DNA of 64,000 nucleotides from Hyphomonas sp. Its GTDB lineage: Bacteria > Pseudomonadota > Alphaproteobacteria > Caulobacterales > Hyphomonadaceae. Under the pieces are notes generated by a model. It saw nothing but the letters and a program-made list of their open reading frames with translations, was not told where the DNA came from and ran no database searches. The stretch spans positions 122,694 to 186,693 of the forward strand of contig VMTE01000012.1 of the NCBI GenBank assembly GCA_013791775.1, in the 5' to 3' direction. Shown piece after piece: positions 24,978 through 33,998 of the stretch. Position 1 is the stretch's first letter. The number at the start of each line of letters is the position of its first letter. The position numbers and the translations under genes are program-made.

Positions 24978-26009
24978 ATGTTTTGGCTTGAAGAAAAATT
25001 TGAAACCGTTGAGCGCCGCGCGGCCGGCTCCCATCGAACGTTGCTGTCAGCGGCGGCCATGGCTGCCCTGGCATTCGGCCTCGTTGGCGCGTGCGCGCCA
25101 TCAGCGCAATCTGAACCGGCCGTGCTGACGCGCGCAGCCGCGCCGGCGATTTTTTATCGTGACATCACGATCAACGGAGTCAAAATCGCCTACCGCGAAG
25201 CCGGGGATCCGGCAAACCCGACGGTCGTTCTGCTGCACGGTTTTCCGACGTCCTCCCAGATGTTCCGCAATCTCATTCCGGAACTGGCGAAAACCTACCA
25301 TGTCCTGGCTCCGGACTATCCGGGCTACGGCGCCAGCGATATGCCGGCACGCGAAACGTTTGAGTACAGCTTCGCCAATTTTGCCGACATCGTCGACGGC
25401 TTCCTGACAGAAAAGAAGGTATCCTCTTATGCGCTCTACCTGATGGATTACGGCGCGCCCGTCGGCTACCGCGTCTTCGCAAAGCATCCCGAACGCGTCA
25501 CCGGCTTTGTGATCCAGAACGGCAATGCCTACGAAGAAGGCCTTCGTGAGTTCTGGACTCCCATCAAGGCCTATTGGGCCGATCCCTCCGAAGCCAACCG
25601 CGATGCGCTTCGCGGGCTCCTGACGCTCGACGCCACCAAATGGCAATATACGCACGGCGTCGGCGATGTTACCCGCATCAGCCCGGATACGTGGTATACT
25701 GATCAATACCTGCTTGATCGTGCGGGCAACGATGAAATCCAGCTCGACATGTTCCTGAGCTACGCCACGAACGTGTCGGAGTATCCTCACTGGCAGGAGC
25801 TCTTCCGGGAATACCAACCGCCTGCGCTGATCGTCTGGGGCCAGAATGACCAGATTTTCCCGGCTGATGGCGCCCACCCCTACAAGAGCGACCTGAACGA
25901 TCTTGAGTTCCATTTGCTGGATACGGGCCATTTCGCCCTTGAAGAATACGGCAGCGACATTGCCGCCGAGATGATCGAGTTCCTTGACCGCGAAGTTCCG
26001 CGAGATTGA
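24978..26009 (+). CDS. Exported alpha/beta hydrolase, haloalkane dehalogenase/epoxide hydrolase type
   Basis: A 343-residue hydrolase with an N-terminal export region ([25 protein letters not shown] could be a lipobox). The fold shows [17 protein letters not shown] (oxyanion HGFP), the nucleophile elbow [14 protein letters not shown], with Asp in place of Ser (residue about 157), and the His in [12 protein letters not shown]. Nucleophilic Asp is characteristic of haloalkane dehalogenases and epoxide hydrolases. The start at 24978 is preceded by GGAGAG; a GTG at 24951 is less likely. Strong TetR control is expected from the operators upstream. Confidence 0.9.
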   Translation: MFWLEEKFETVERRAAGSHRTLLSAAAMAALAFGLVGACAPSAQSEPAVLTRAAAPAIFYRDITINGVKIAYREAGDPANPTVVLLHGFPTSSQMFRNLIPELAKTYHVLAPDYPGYGASDMPARETFEYSFANFADIVDGFLTEKKVSSYALYLMDYGAPVGYRVFAKHPERVTGFVIQNGNAYEEGLREFWTPIKAYWADPSEANRDALRGLLTLDATKWQYTHGVGDVTRISPDTWYTDQYLLDRAGNDEIQLDMFLSYATNVSEYPHWQELFREYQPPALIVWGQNDQIFPADGAHPYKSDLNDLEFHLLDTGHFALEEYGSDIAAEMIEFLDREVPRD

Positions 26010-26019
26010 TCCGCCATCC

Positions 26020-26049
26020 ATGCGGCATGAGGAAGCTCATGCCGCATGC
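26020..26049 (+). terminator. Perfect hairpin after the hydrolase
   Basis: Thirteen perfect base pairs (26020-26032 with 26037-26049, sequence ATGCGGCATGAG with a GAAG loop) begin 10 bp after the stop. No T-run follows. Confidence 0.55.
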
Positions 26050-26530
26050 CCGCCATCAACGCGTAACGCAATGATACCTGCCCCCATCACCTCGCTTTGA
26101 ACGCAGAAGGTGAACAAGGATTGGCGACCGCTTTCTTGATTGTCAGAGGTTTGTGACCGATGCTGCGGATCCGGAACAATCAGATTCGAGCAGCACTTGG
26201 TCGCGCATTGGACGATGCCTGGCGCAAAGCTGACGGACGAGCTGCCGGCCTCGGGTAACGATCACGGCCCAAGCATCTCTCGATGAAGATCAGCACGCGC
26301 AGAATGTTGATCTGGGGCATTCCATGAATCACGATCGGTCAGCCGGGCTGTTCAGCTCACTGCCCACCATCATTCGTGGCTGAACCGGCCTGTCTGCTGG
26401 GCGCGAGTTTCGATGCCTGAAGTGGGAACAGAACCGATAAAATATCGTTTTTATTCAACAGACTAAAGAAAGGCTCGCCGAGCCCGATGCCAGCCTTGGC
26501 CCAACAATGCCTTGTTTTTGATATTTTTTT
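26050..26530. other. Gene-poor stretch beside tRNA-Leu
   Basis: About 480 bp without a credible gene. Only short frames occur on either strand, none of which I recognise. The end (26440-26530) is AT-rich. The position next to a tRNA 3' end is where remnants of integrated DNA are expected, but no integrase or direct repeat of the tRNA end could be seen. Confidence 0.5.
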
Positions 26531-26616
26531 TGGTGCGCTGAAGAGGACTCGAACCTCCACGCCTTGCAGCGCTAGCACCTGAAGCTAGTGCGTCTACCAA
26601 TTCCGCCATCAGCGCA
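26531..26616 (-). tRNA. tRNA-Leu (anticodon CAG)
   Basis: An 86-nt cloverleaf on the minus strand. The acceptor stem is TGCGCTG (5', at 26616) with CAGCGCA and an encoded CCA (26531-26533). The D-arm contains GGAATTGGTAGAC, the anticodon stem-loop is CTAGC-TTCAGGT-GCTAG with anticodon CAG, a long variable arm typical of tRNA-Leu follows, and the T-arm has GGTTCGAGTCC. The 3' end faces the accessory block on its left. Confidence 0.95.
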
Positions 26617-26759
26617 CGGGGTAGAGAGGCCGGGTAATAGGGTTGGCGGCGGCGGAGGTCAACGGGAAATCTGCGCGCCGGGCGGGCCTTGGCGCATTCC
26701 GGCCGGAAAAGGCCGGAAAAAGGATCGGGGCGCCGGAGCGCCCCCGTCCGGTGACCGCG

Positions 26760-27725
26760 TCAGCCAGCGACTTTCGCGCGCGCCGCTTCGAACTGTTTCA
26801 TGATGTTCTTCACCAGCTGGTCGCAGGTCGGAATGTCGTGAATCAAGGCCTGGCTCTGCCCGGTGGTCCAGATGCCGTCGTCCATATGCCCGTCGCGCAG
26901 CACGTTCTCCCGGCCGCGCACGCCGGCCATCAGCTCCTTCACGTCCGCGAAGGTCTTGGCCGGGTCTTTCTGGATTTCGGCAACCTGGGTGGAGACCACG
27001 TTCTTCGCCACGCGCGCGGTGTTGCGCAGCGTGCGGCCGACGAGCACCGTGTCGAGCTCGTTGTTCTCGACGATCTTCTTCTTCACGTTCTCGTGGATCT
27101 TCGCCTCAACGGTTGCGCAGAAGCGCGTCCCCATGTTGACCCCCTCGGCGCCCAGCGCGAGCGCGGCGAGCAGGCTGCGACCGTCTGCCATTCCGCCCGA
27201 GGCGATCACCGGCACATTCACCGCGTCCACCGTGGCCGGAAGCAGCACGATCAGGCCGACATCGTCTTCCCCCGGATGGCCGGCGCATTCGAAGCCGTCA
27301 ATCGATATCACATCGACGCCCTTGGCGACCGCAGACACTGAGTGGCGCACCGAGGTGCATTTGTGGATCACCTTCACGCCGTGCTCCTTGAACCGCGGCA
27401 GGTGATCGGTCGGCGCCCGGCCGGCCGTCTCGACGATCTTGATGCCGCTATGGATGATCGCCTCGCGATACTCGTCATAAGGGATCGGGTTGATCGAGGG
27501 CAGCAGCGTCAGGTTCACGCCGAACGGCTTGTCCGTGAGCGCGCGGGTCTTCTCGATTTCCTCGAGCAGTTCCTTGCCGGATTTGAACATATGCGCCGTG
27601 ATGAAGCCGAGCGCGCCGGCATTGGCCACCGCCGCGACGAGTTCGCCATAGCCCACACCCGTCATGCCGCCCATCAGGATCGGCGTCTCGACGCCGAACA
27701 TCTCCGTAATCCGTGTTTTCACCAT
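26760..27725 (-). CDS. Nitronate monooxygenase family flavoenzyme
   Basis: A 321-residue FMN-dependent TIM-barrel enzyme of the NMO/2-nitropropane dioxygenase family. Signatures include PILMGGMTGVGYGELVAAVA (about 15-34), the segment DGFECAGHPGEDDVG (about 145-159, with the His near the flavin), VIASGGMADGRSLLAAL (about 181-197) and GAEGVNMGTRFCAT. The start at 27725 (MVKTRITEMF) fits the family. It oxidises nitroalkane-type nitronates or related acyl-CoA-linked substrates; the neighbour is an acyl-CoA dehydrogenase, so a role in fatty-acid side reactions is possible. Confidence 0.92.
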   Translation of the reverse strand: MVKTRITEMFGVETPILMGGMTGVGYGELVAAVANAGALGFITAHMFKSGKELLEEIEKTRALTDKPFGVNLTLLPSINPIPYDEYREAIIHSGIKIVETAGRAPTDHLPRFKEHGVKVIHKCTSVRHSVSAVAKGVDVISIDGFECAGHPGEDDVGLIVLLPATVDAVNVPVIASGGMADGRSLLAALALGAEGVNMGTRFCATVEAKIHENVKKKIVENNELDTVLVGRTLRNTARVAKNVVSTQVAEIQKDPAKTFADVKELMAGVRGRENVLRDGHMDDGIWTTGQSQALIHDIPTCDQLVKNIMKQFEAARAKVAG

Positions 27726-27849
27726 GGCGCGATCATCCCTTGCTGTACCCGCACGCGGGGTCCCGCGCGCTGCCAGCCCGGAAGATGACAAAGCCGCTCC
27801 TCCCCGGAAAGGGGTCACCCAGCGGAAGCGGCCGCCGCGGGGGCCGGTC

Positions 27850-29013
27850 TCAGAAGCTCTTCGGCAGGCCCAGCACATGCGTTGCCACATGGCTGAGGAT
27901 CAGGTTCGTGGAAATCGGCGCGACCTGGTAGAGCCGCGTTTCCCGGAATTTCCGCTCGATGTCGTATTCCTCGGCAAAGCCGAAGCCGCCATGCGTCTGA
28001 ACACACATGTCGGCGGCATACCAGGAGGCCTCGGACGCCAGCATCTTCGCCATGTTGGCCTCGGTGCCGGCGGGCTTGCCGGCGTCGAACAGCGCAGCGG
28101 CATGCGCCACCATGCGGGCGGCCGCCTCGGTCTGCACATAGGCGCGCGCGATGGGAAACTGCACGCCCTGGTTTTCCCCGATCGGCCGGCCGAAGACCGA
28201 GCGCTCGCTGGCATAAGCGCTCGCCCGGTCGATGAAGAATCGCGCGTCGCCGATACATTCCGACGCGATCAGGATGCGCTCGGCATTCATGCCGGAGAGG
28301 ATGTAGCGGAAACCCTTGCCTTCTTCGCCAATCAGGTTTTCGGCCGGCACCTTCATGTCGTCGAAAAACAGCTCCGTCGTGGCGTGGTTCAGCATCGTGC
28401 GGATCGGGCGGATCGTCAGCCCGTTGCCGAGCGCTTCGCGCATGTCGACCAGGAACACGCTGAGGCCGTCGCTGGTCTTGGTGCCCGCTTCGCGCGGCGC
28501 GGTGCGCGCAAGCAGCACCATCAGGTCGGAATGTTCCGCCCGGCTGATCCAGATCTTCTGGCCGTTGACGACATAATGATCGCCCTCGCGCCGGGCAAAG
28601 GTGCGAATGCGTGTCGTATCGGTGCCGCTGGTCGGCTCGGTCACGCCGAAGGCCTGCAACCGCAGCTCGCCGCTCGCCACTTTCGGCAGGTACTTTTCCT
28701 TCTGGGCCTCAGACCCGTGGCGCAGCACCGTGCCCATCGTGTACATCTGCGCATGCGCCGCGCCACCATTGCAGCCGGACCTGTGCACTTCTTCCAGCAC
28801 CGCCGTCGCCACCTCAAGACCGAGACCGGAGCCGCCATAGGCTTCCGGAATGAGCACGGACAGCCAGCCATCGGCGGCCAGCGCGGTCACGAACTCGGTC
28901 GGATATTGCCGGTCGCGGTCCAGCTCGCGCCAATACGCGCCCGGAAAACGCGAACACAGGCGCCTCACGGCTTCGCGGATTTCGGGGAACGTCTCGTCTT
29001 CGGTCTGGATCAT
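27850..29013 (-). CDS. Acyl-CoA dehydrogenase
   Basis: A 387-residue FAD-dependent dehydrogenase. Domain order is standard: N-terminal helical domain (LIPEAYGGSGLGLEVATAVLEEVHRSGCNGG), beta domain with LQAFGVTEPTSGTDTTRIRT and VVNGQKIWISRAEHSDLMVLLART, and C-terminal helices with the FAD/CoA motif QTHGGFGFAEEYDIERKFRETRLYQVAPISTNL. A Glu is available in the GFAEEYDIERKFRE region near the usual catalytic position. Substrate chain length cannot be read. It is followed by the NMO gene on the same strand with a gap of about 120 bp. Confidence 0.95.
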   Translation of the reverse strand: MIQTEDETFPEIREAVRRLCSRFPGAYWRELDRDRQYPTEFVTALAADGWLSVLIPEAYGGSGLGLEVATAVLEEVHRSGCNGGAAHAQMYTMGTVLRHGSEAQKEKYLPKVASGELRLQAFGVTEPTSGTDTTRIRTFARREGDHYVVNGQKIWISRAEHSDLMVLLARTAPREAGTKTSDGLSVFLVDMREALGNGLTIRPIRTMLNHATTELFFDDMKVPAENLIGEEGKGFRYILSGMNAERILIASECIGDARFFIDRASAYASERSVFGRPIGENQGVQFPIARAYVQTEAAARMVAHAAALFDAGKPAGTEANMAKMLASEASWYAADMCVQTHGGFGFAEEYDIERKFRETRLYQVAPISTNLILSHVATHVLGLPKSF

Positions 29014-29189
29014 TGAATCGTCCGGTCAGGGGCCACGACCGGTGTACCCCGTACGGGCAGCCTGTAAAGCGCCGTTACAGGCCCTGCGTAACGGTGTAGG
29101 AGGAATGACCTATTGAGTCAGCGACGACATTGGGCCCTAGCCGCGTTCAACGCTTATCCTTCCCCGAACACCGGAAAACAGGAGCTGAC

Positions 29190-29948
29190 ATGACAACCGA
29201 AGATACGGGCCACGCCCCACGCAAACTGCGCGTCTGGGACCTGCCCACCCGTCTGTTCCACTGGAGCCTGCTGGTGCTGGTTCTTGTCAGCTGGTTCTCG
29301 GGCGGCGAGGAAGACACCGCCTTCATCCACCGCCTCAGCGGCATGTTGCTGGCGGGCCTGATCGTGTTTCGCGTCCTCTGGGGCTTCGTCGGCGGCGAGC
29401 ACGCCCGCTTCGCCGCTTTCTTTCCGAACCCGCGCGCGATCATCGCGCACATCAAGAACACCGCCGCAGGCAGGCCGGACCGCCATCTCGGCCACAACCC
29501 GGTCGGCGGTGTCGCTGTTTTCCTGCTGCTCGCGTCGGTTTCAGCCTGCGTCATCACCGGCCTGTTCAGCAGCGGCGAAGGCCTCAGCGGTCCCTTCGTC
29601 TCGAAGTTTGGCCTCGACATGTCCGAAATCCACGAACTCACCTTCCGCGCGCTGCAAGCCCTCGTGGCGCTGCACCTTCTGGGCGTCGTCTTCGAAACGT
29701 GGCGGTCGAAGGATCCCCTGGTGCCCGCCATGATCACCGGCCGGAAAACGCGCCGGCCCGATGAACCGGGCCGCGATGCCAAACCGGGTTCGGCGCCTGC
29801 CCTTGTGATCGCGCTCCTGATCGGCGCCGCCACAACCGCTGGTCTCTGGGCCCTGCCCGCGCCCGCCCCCACCGAAGACGGCGAACAGGCCTCGGAACGC
29901 GGCGGCGAGGAAGAGCATGATGAAGACCGGGAACGTGATAGGGACTAG
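29190..29948 (+). CDS. Cytochrome b561-type membrane protein
   Basis: A 252-residue protein: cytosolic start KLRVWDLPTRLFHWSLLVLV (heme His 24), a second His in TAFIHRLSGMLLAGLIVFRVLWG (His 47), further helices with ACVITGLFSSGEG, and HELTFRALQALVALHLLGVVFE. This is the bacterial b561/Ni-hydrogenase-type cytochrome b fold. The last 50 residues add a helix (LVIALLIGAATTAGLWALP) and a very acidic tail, a small departure from the standard length. AGGAGCTGAC precedes the ATG. It probably passes electrons between quinone and a soluble partner, not identifiable here. Confidence 0.9.
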   Translation: MTTEDTGHAPRKLRVWDLPTRLFHWSLLVLVLVSWFSGGEEDTAFIHRLSGMLLAGLIVFRVLWGFVGGEHARFAAFFPNPRAIIAHIKNTAAGRPDRHLGHNPVGGVAVFLLLASVSACVITGLFSSGEGLSGPFVSKFGLDMSEIHELTFRALQALVALHLLGVVFETWRSKDPLVPAMITGRKTRRPDEPGRDAKPGSAPALVIALLIGAATTAGLWALPAPAPTEDGEQASERGGEEEHDEDRERDRD

Positions 29949-29966
29949 CAAAGGAGCATCCCGATA

Positions 29967-30668
29967 ATGAGCCGGCTTCACACCCATACCGAACGCCACG
30001 CCTTCGAACGGATCGGCTGGCTGCGCGCCGCCGTGCTGGGCGCCAATGACGGCATCGTCTCCACCGCCAGCCTGATCCTCGGCGTCGCCGCCGCCGAAGC
30101 CTCGCGGGGTTCAATACTGACCGCAGGCATCGCTGCCCTCGTGGGCGGCGCCATGTCGATGGCGGCGGGCGAGTACGTCTCTGTCAGCTCGCAGTCCGAC
30201 ACCGAAGCCGCCGACATGGAACGCGAGAAGCGCGAACTGAAGGAAGATCCCGAAGCCGAGCTTGAGGAACTGACGGGCATCTACGTTCAGCGCGGGCTGC
30301 AGCCGGCACTGGCGCTTGAAGTCGCCCGGCAACTGACGGCCCACGACCCGCTCAAGGCCCACCTGCGCGACGAACTCGGCATTTCGGAAGTCCACGTCGC
30401 CCGCCCCGTCCAGGCGGCGGTTACCTCAGCTGCCACATTCGCCGTCGGGGCTGCACTGCCTTTGCTGGTCGCGGCATTGGTCCCTACAGAGTCCCTGATC
30501 ACAGCTGTGTCGGTATCCACGCTGGCATTCCTGGCCTTGCTCGGCGCTGCCGGGGCAAAGACAGGCGGCGCAAAGCTGGGCGCCGGCATCTTCCGCGTTA
30601 CGTTCTGGGGCGCCCTGGCGATGGCTGTCACCGCACTGATCGGCAAGCTGACCGGCACGGTAGTCTGA
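29967..30668 (+). CDS. VIT1/CCC1 family iron/manganese transporter
   Basis: A 233-residue integral membrane protein. The first helix reads ERIGWLRAAVLGANDGIVSTASLILGV, the family signature. The segment AMSMAAGEYVSVSSQSDTEAADMEREKREL carries the metal-binding loop of the MtVIT1-type. The C-terminal three helices (AAVTSAATFAVGAALPLLVAAL and onwards) complete the five-helix fold. It moves Fe(II)/Mn(II) out of the cytoplasm or into a store. The gene is 18 bp after cytochrome b561 and probably shares its transcript, a pairing that hints at redox control of iron. Confidence 0.94.
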   Translation: MSRLHTHTERHAFERIGWLRAAVLGANDGIVSTASLILGVAAAEASRGSILTAGIAALVGGAMSMAAGEYVSVSSQSDTEAADMEREKRELKEDPEAELEELTGIYVQRGLQPALALEVARQLTAHDPLKAHLRDELGISEVHVARPVQAAVTSAATFAVGAALPLLVAALVPTESLITAVSVSTLAFLALLGAAGAKTGGAKLGAGIFRVTFWGALAMAVTALIGKLTGTVV

Positions 30669-30698
30669 CCGCAATCGCCGCAGGAGCAACCCGCAACA

Positions 30699-30727
30699 GG
30701 GGCTGATTCGCTCGGCGGCTCAGCCCC
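30699..30727 (+). terminator. Hairpin after the VIT1-family gene
   Basis: GGGGCTGA (30699-30706) pairs with TCAGCCCC (30720-30727) around a 13-nt loop, 30 bp after the stop. No T-run follows. Confidence 0.35.
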
Positions 30728-30783
30728 GGCTCCGGCAAATCCCTGCACTGATGGTACCGGCGCGTTACCACACCCTACAAAGT

Positions 30784-30797
30784 TGACGCATCCGTCA
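30784..30797. promoter_or_regulatory. Conserved palindrome before diiron gene 1
   Basis: TGACGCATCCGTCA, a 5-4-5 dyad, followed by TTTTCCGTATA, lies about 90 bp before the start at 30889. The same 25-base stretch recurs at 40904 before the second copy although the bases between it and the gene have diverged. Confidence 0.65.
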
Positions 30798-30888
30798 TTT
30801 TCCGTATAGCGCCCGAAATTCGAGCCTCTACGGTCGCTTCACTGGCGCAAAAGCGAGACGCCACGTCATGACAAAGGGAGAAACGACC

Positions 30889-32001
30889 ATGAAAGTGAAG
30901 CTGGTGTCCGGGCCGCCGACCAAGCCCCGCGTTTTCAAGGATCCAGGCGAACTGGCCGATAAGCTGTCGCCGGAAGATGTCGAGATCGTACGCGAAATCT
31001 TCAACACGCCGCTGACCGGTTCCTATAACTGGGACTATGAAAGCGCCAACGCCAAGATCCGGCGGCTGTATGAACTCGGCAAACGCTTCAACTGGAACGC
31101 CGAACTGGACGTCGATTGGGAAGTGCCATTCGACAAGTCTCAGGGCCCGTCCCAGGCCGGCTTCAATCCCCTCCACGACCATCCGGTCTTCGTGGCGATG
31201 AGCGATGAGCAACGCAACGAGTACGCGTGGCGCTCTCTCTCCCAGGTTCTTTCCCAATTCCTGCACGGCGAGCAGGGCGCCATGATGGTTGCCTCGCAGC
31301 TGGTGTCCTGCGCGCCGACCTATGATGCGAAACTCTATGCGGCCTCGCAGACTTTTGACGAGGCCCGCCACGTCGAGGTGTTCAACAAGTACCTGCGCAC
31401 ACGCTGCAAGGTCGAGTACCCCATCAACCCCAGCCTGAAGCTCCTGCTCGACAAGATCCTCACCGATCCGCGCTGGGACCTGAAATTCATCGGCATGCAG
31501 GTCCTGATCGAAGGCCTCGCCCTTGCCGCGTTCCAGACCATGACGCAAACGACGCGCGATCCGCTTCTGCGCCAGATCCTTCATCTCGTGATGCGCGACG
31601 AAGGCCGGCATGTGGCCTTCGGCGTCAACTATCTCGAAGACTGGATCAGGTCGCTGCCCGAGGAGCAGATCGAGGAGCGCGCGCAATTCGCCTATGAAGC
31701 CTGCGCCATCATGCGTGAACGCCTCTTCTCCACAATCGTCGAGGAAGAGTTCGGCTTCGACCGCGAGGAAGCCCGGCGCGCGTCGATCGACTCGGCCGGC
31801 GGACAGGCGTTCCGGAACTTCCTCTTTGAGCGGATGATCCCGAACCTGAAGCGCGTCGGCCTCCTCACCGAAAGCGTCAAGCCGAAGTTCGAAGCCCTCG
31901 GTGTCCTGCACTATGAAAACGCGGCAACAGATGCGGAGATCGACTGGAACGCACTGGAGCGTCCGCTCGATACCGGCCCCATCTCCATTGCCGCAGAGTA
32001 A
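30889..32001 (+). CDS. Ferritin-like diiron protein, copy 1
   Basis: A 370-residue helical protein of the ferritin/ribonucleotide-reductase R2-like superfamily. The six expected iron ligands are visible: Glu128 (HGEQG), Glu158 and His161 (DEARH), Glu208 (LIEGL), Glu238 and His241 (DEGRH). I do not recognise the precise family or substrate; an oxygenase or oxidase is likely. The ATG at 30889 follows AAAGGGAG. A near-identical copy (about 14 changes in 370 residues) lies at 41009-42121. Both copies face a mobA gene across a conserved hairpin, which suggests a duplicated unit. Confidence 0.88.
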   Translation: MKVKLVSGPPTKPRVFKDPGELADKLSPEDVEIVREIFNTPLTGSYNWDYESANAKIRRLYELGKRFNWNAELDVDWEVPFDKSQGPSQAGFNPLHDHPVFVAMSDEQRNEYAWRSLSQVLSQFLHGEQGAMMVASQLVSCAPTYDAKLYAASQTFDEARHVEVFNKYLRTRCKVEYPINPSLKLLLDKILTDPRWDLKFIGMQVLIEGLALAAFQTMTQTTRDPLLRQILHLVMRDEGRHVAFGVNYLEDWIRSLPEEQIEERAQFAYEACAIMRERLFSTIVEEEFGFDREEARRASIDSAGGQAFRNFLFERMIPNLKRVGLLTESVKPKFEALGVLHYENAATDAEIDWNALERPLDTGPISIAAE

Positions 32002-32077
32002 TCTGTACAGATCTCAATTTTCGAAACGGCGCTTTAGCCGGGAAAGTGAGGCGAATGACAGATTTGAACGAGACGAT

Positions 32078-32114
32078 GATGCTGGCAGGTGTTCTTTGGC
32101 AACCTGCCAGCATC
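32078..32114. terminator. Conserved hairpin between diiron gene 1 and mobA1
   Basis: A perfect 13-bp stem (GATGCTGGCAGGT, 32078-32090, with 32102-32114) and an 11-nt loop. A matching hairpin follows the second diiron gene at 42199-42233. No long T-run follows, so bidirectional termination is possible but unproven. Confidence 0.5.
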
Positions 32115-32176
32115 GCTCACGACAGACACCGGACGCATTGATCCTGCGCGGCCGTGTCCAGCGCCAAGGGCAAGTG

Positions 32177-32758
32177 TCACGGCCTGCCTGAGCGAAAGCG
32201 CTGGATATCCGCCTGCGTATTGAGATTGACGAAAGGGTCACCGGTTTCACCGGACCAGTCCGCCGCAATTGCGCCGCACCGCTCCAGAGCCCCCGTCAGA
32301 CTTCGCCCGCCTTCAGCGGCAAAGGCTTCGACCTGAGCGGCGGCCGTAACCGGCCAGATTGCACACTCCGGGTGATCGCCTCCCATCGACCGCGCAAACG
32401 ATGGCGCGCTCGCCGCGACGGCTGCCGCCATCAACCGCGCGGGCAGGTCCGACGGCAGACCGGGCGTGTCGCAGGGCACGACCAGCAGGTAGTCGGCGCG
32501 CAGAGACCCCGCCCATCGCAGCGCCGCCGCCAGGCCCGCAAGCGGGCCCTCGAATTCCGCGTCACAGATCTCCGGCACGTCAATTCCGGGAACCTGTCCG
32601 GCGTATCGCACCGCAACCGCCACTTCGATATTCCAGCCACGAACCTGCGAGATCGCAATATCGATGAGGCGCTCGGCCCCAAGGTGCTGCAGCGGCTTGT
32701 TCCCGCCCATGCGGCGCCCCTCTCCCCCCGCAAGAATGACGGCGACGGTGTCAGGCAT
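32177..32758 (-). CDS. mobA: Molybdenum cofactor guanylyltransferase, copy 1
   Basis: A 193-residue MobA that attaches GMP to molybdopterin to form MGD. The GTP-binding start VAVILAGGEGRRMGGNKPLQ (about 4-23) is intact, as are LLVVPCDTPGLPSDL (about 96-110) and the C-terminal FVNLNTQADIQRF. A second copy (42351-42932), about 60-65% identical by eye, closes the nar operon. It is last in the Moco cluster of this strand, after moaA. The start at 32758 (MPDTVAV) is taken by analogy with copy 2. Confidence 0.93.
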   Translation of the reverse strand: MPDTVAVILAGGEGRRMGGNKPLQHLGAERLIDIAISQVRGWNIEVAVAVRYAGQVPGIDVPEICDAEFEGPLAGLAAALRWAGSLRADYLLVVPCDTPGLPSDLPARLMAAAVAASAPSFARSMGGDHPECAIWPVTAAAQVEAFAAEGGRSLTGALERCGAIAADWSGETGDPFVNLNTQADIQRFRSGRP

Positions 32759-32872
32759 ATCCACACTGGCCGCAATGAATCGTGATGCGCATATGGGGGA
32801 CCGCCTGTCATCGAAAACCGTTTTGTCCGCACCCGGAACGAACCCGGACCGGCGAATACCAGGCGGCGGCGT

Positions 32873-33865
32873 CTAGCCGCCCACCTGGGCAAGATTTGTC
32901 ATGTCGCCCGGATCGCCCGCATGCAGCGCGTGGGCGGCGGGCTTGAAGGTCAGCGCGTCCACGACGCAGTCCTGCAACTCGCCAATCTGCGCGTCATCGA
33001 CCAACAGCCGCCTCAGGTCTCTGCCGCCCTGCCCGAACAGGCAGAGACGAAGCTGTCCGCGCGCCGTAACCCTCAGCCGGTTGCATCCGTCGCAGAAACC
33101 CGCCGCATAAGGCGCGATAAGACCGATACGACCGGCATGGCCGGGATGGCTGAACTCGGTCGCAGGCCCGTCATCCGCGCCGCGTTCAGAGGGGGTCCAG
33201 CCGCGTTCCTGAAGCCAGGTTCGAAGCACCTCGCCGCTCACATGCTGCTGCTCGAAGAAGGCCTTGTTGTCCCCGGTCCGCATGAGCTCGATGAAGCGCA
33301 CGGCAATCGGCCGGTCCTTCACGAACCCGGTCCAGGCTGAAAAGCCATCGTCCAGTCCATCGCGCAGGAGGACGGCGTTGACCTTCAGGGCTTTCAGCGG
33401 AAGCGCCCGGGCCCGCTCCAGACCCGCAAGCACATCCTCCAGCCGGTCGTGCCCGGTAATCCTGCTGAACGTCTCCCGGTCAAGCGCGTCCATGCTGACA
33501 TTGAGATGTGTCAGTCCAGCTGCGACCCAGTTGTCGATATGGCGCGCCAGGTTCCAGCCATTGGTGGTCAGGGCAACCTTGCCGATCCCCGGCTGGCGCG
33601 CGACGCAGGCGATCAGCTCACCGATATCTTTTCGAACGGTTGGCTCGCCGCCGGTCAGCCGGACCTTCGTGATCCCGAGCCCCGCAAAGGCGCGAACCAG
33701 GCGGCCGATCTCCTGCTCGGACAGGAAATCCATCGCGCCCGACTTGGCGTAGCCGTTCGGCAGGCAATAGGTGCAACGGAAATTGCAAACTTCCGTTACC
33801 GATAATCTCAGGTAACGAAACCGGCGTCCGAAAGCGTCCGTCGCCGCAGCGCCGGGTGAGGTCAT
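32873..33865 (-). CDS. moaA: GTP 3',8-cyclase MoaA, copy 1
   Basis: A 330-residue radical-SAM enzyme for the first step of molybdopterin synthesis. N-terminal cluster VTEVCNFRCTYCLPNG (CxxxCxxC) and the SAM motif LTGGEP are present; the C-terminal second cluster is FCDGCNRLRVTARGQLRLCLFG. The C-terminus ends in Gly-Gly. The start at 33865 (MTSPGAAAT) follows AAAGGAG by 8 nt; a longer TTG start at 33883 would include the ribosome-binding site and is rejected. A candidate Moco riboswitch sits directly upstream. About 90% identical by eye to copy 2. Confidence 0.95.
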   Translation of the reverse strand: MTSPGAAATDAFGRRFRYLRLSVTEVCNFRCTYCLPNGYAKSGAMDFLSEQEIGRLVRAFAGLGITKVRLTGGEPTVRKDIGELIACVARQPGIGKVALTTNGWNLARHIDNWVAAGLTHLNVSMDALDRETFSRITGHDRLEDVLAGLERARALPLKALKVNAVLLRDGLDDGFSAWTGFVKDRPIAVRFIELMRTGDNKAFFEQQHVSGEVLRTWLQERGWTPSERGADDGPATEFSHPGHAGRIGLIAPYAAGFCDGCNRLRVTARGQLRLCLFGQGGRDLRRLLVDDAQIGELQDCVVDALTFKPAAHALHAGDPGDMTNLAQVGG

Positions 33866-33869
33866 CGCG

Positions 33870-33998
33870 TGGCTCCTTTCCAAGAACGGGAGGCGGCAGG
33901 TTTTCCCGCTGCCACCCTCGGCCGGCGCGCCATGACGGTTCGGGGTAACGAAACGTTTTAGGCGAGCAGGCTCGGAGCGATTTCAGCCACGCTAGAGC
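33870..33998 (-). ncRNA. Candidate Moco riboswitch before moaA1
   Basis: A 129-nt leader between moeA and moaA, read from 33998 towards 33870. The first 50 nt (33949-33998) match the moaA2 leader at 49 of 50 positions, and the last 35 nt before the start match at 34 of 35; only the middle differs. Segments such as GCTCCGAGCC and CCTGCCGCCTCCCG, with G/C-rich pairing, resemble the Moco RNA motif of moaA leaders. Its ribosome-binding site lies inside the final block, so regulation of translation is plausible. Confidence 0.7.

Noticed and set aside
26160-26340. Integrase or transposase remnant next to tRNA-Leu
   Set aside because: Short frames on both strands (about 32 and 46 codons) could not be matched to any recombinase motif; no catalytic residues are seen.
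30775-31911. Antisense frame opposite diiron gene 1, repeated opposite diiron gene 2
   Set aside because: Its conservation in both copies follows from the 96% conserved protein on the other strand, not from selection on the antisense frame.
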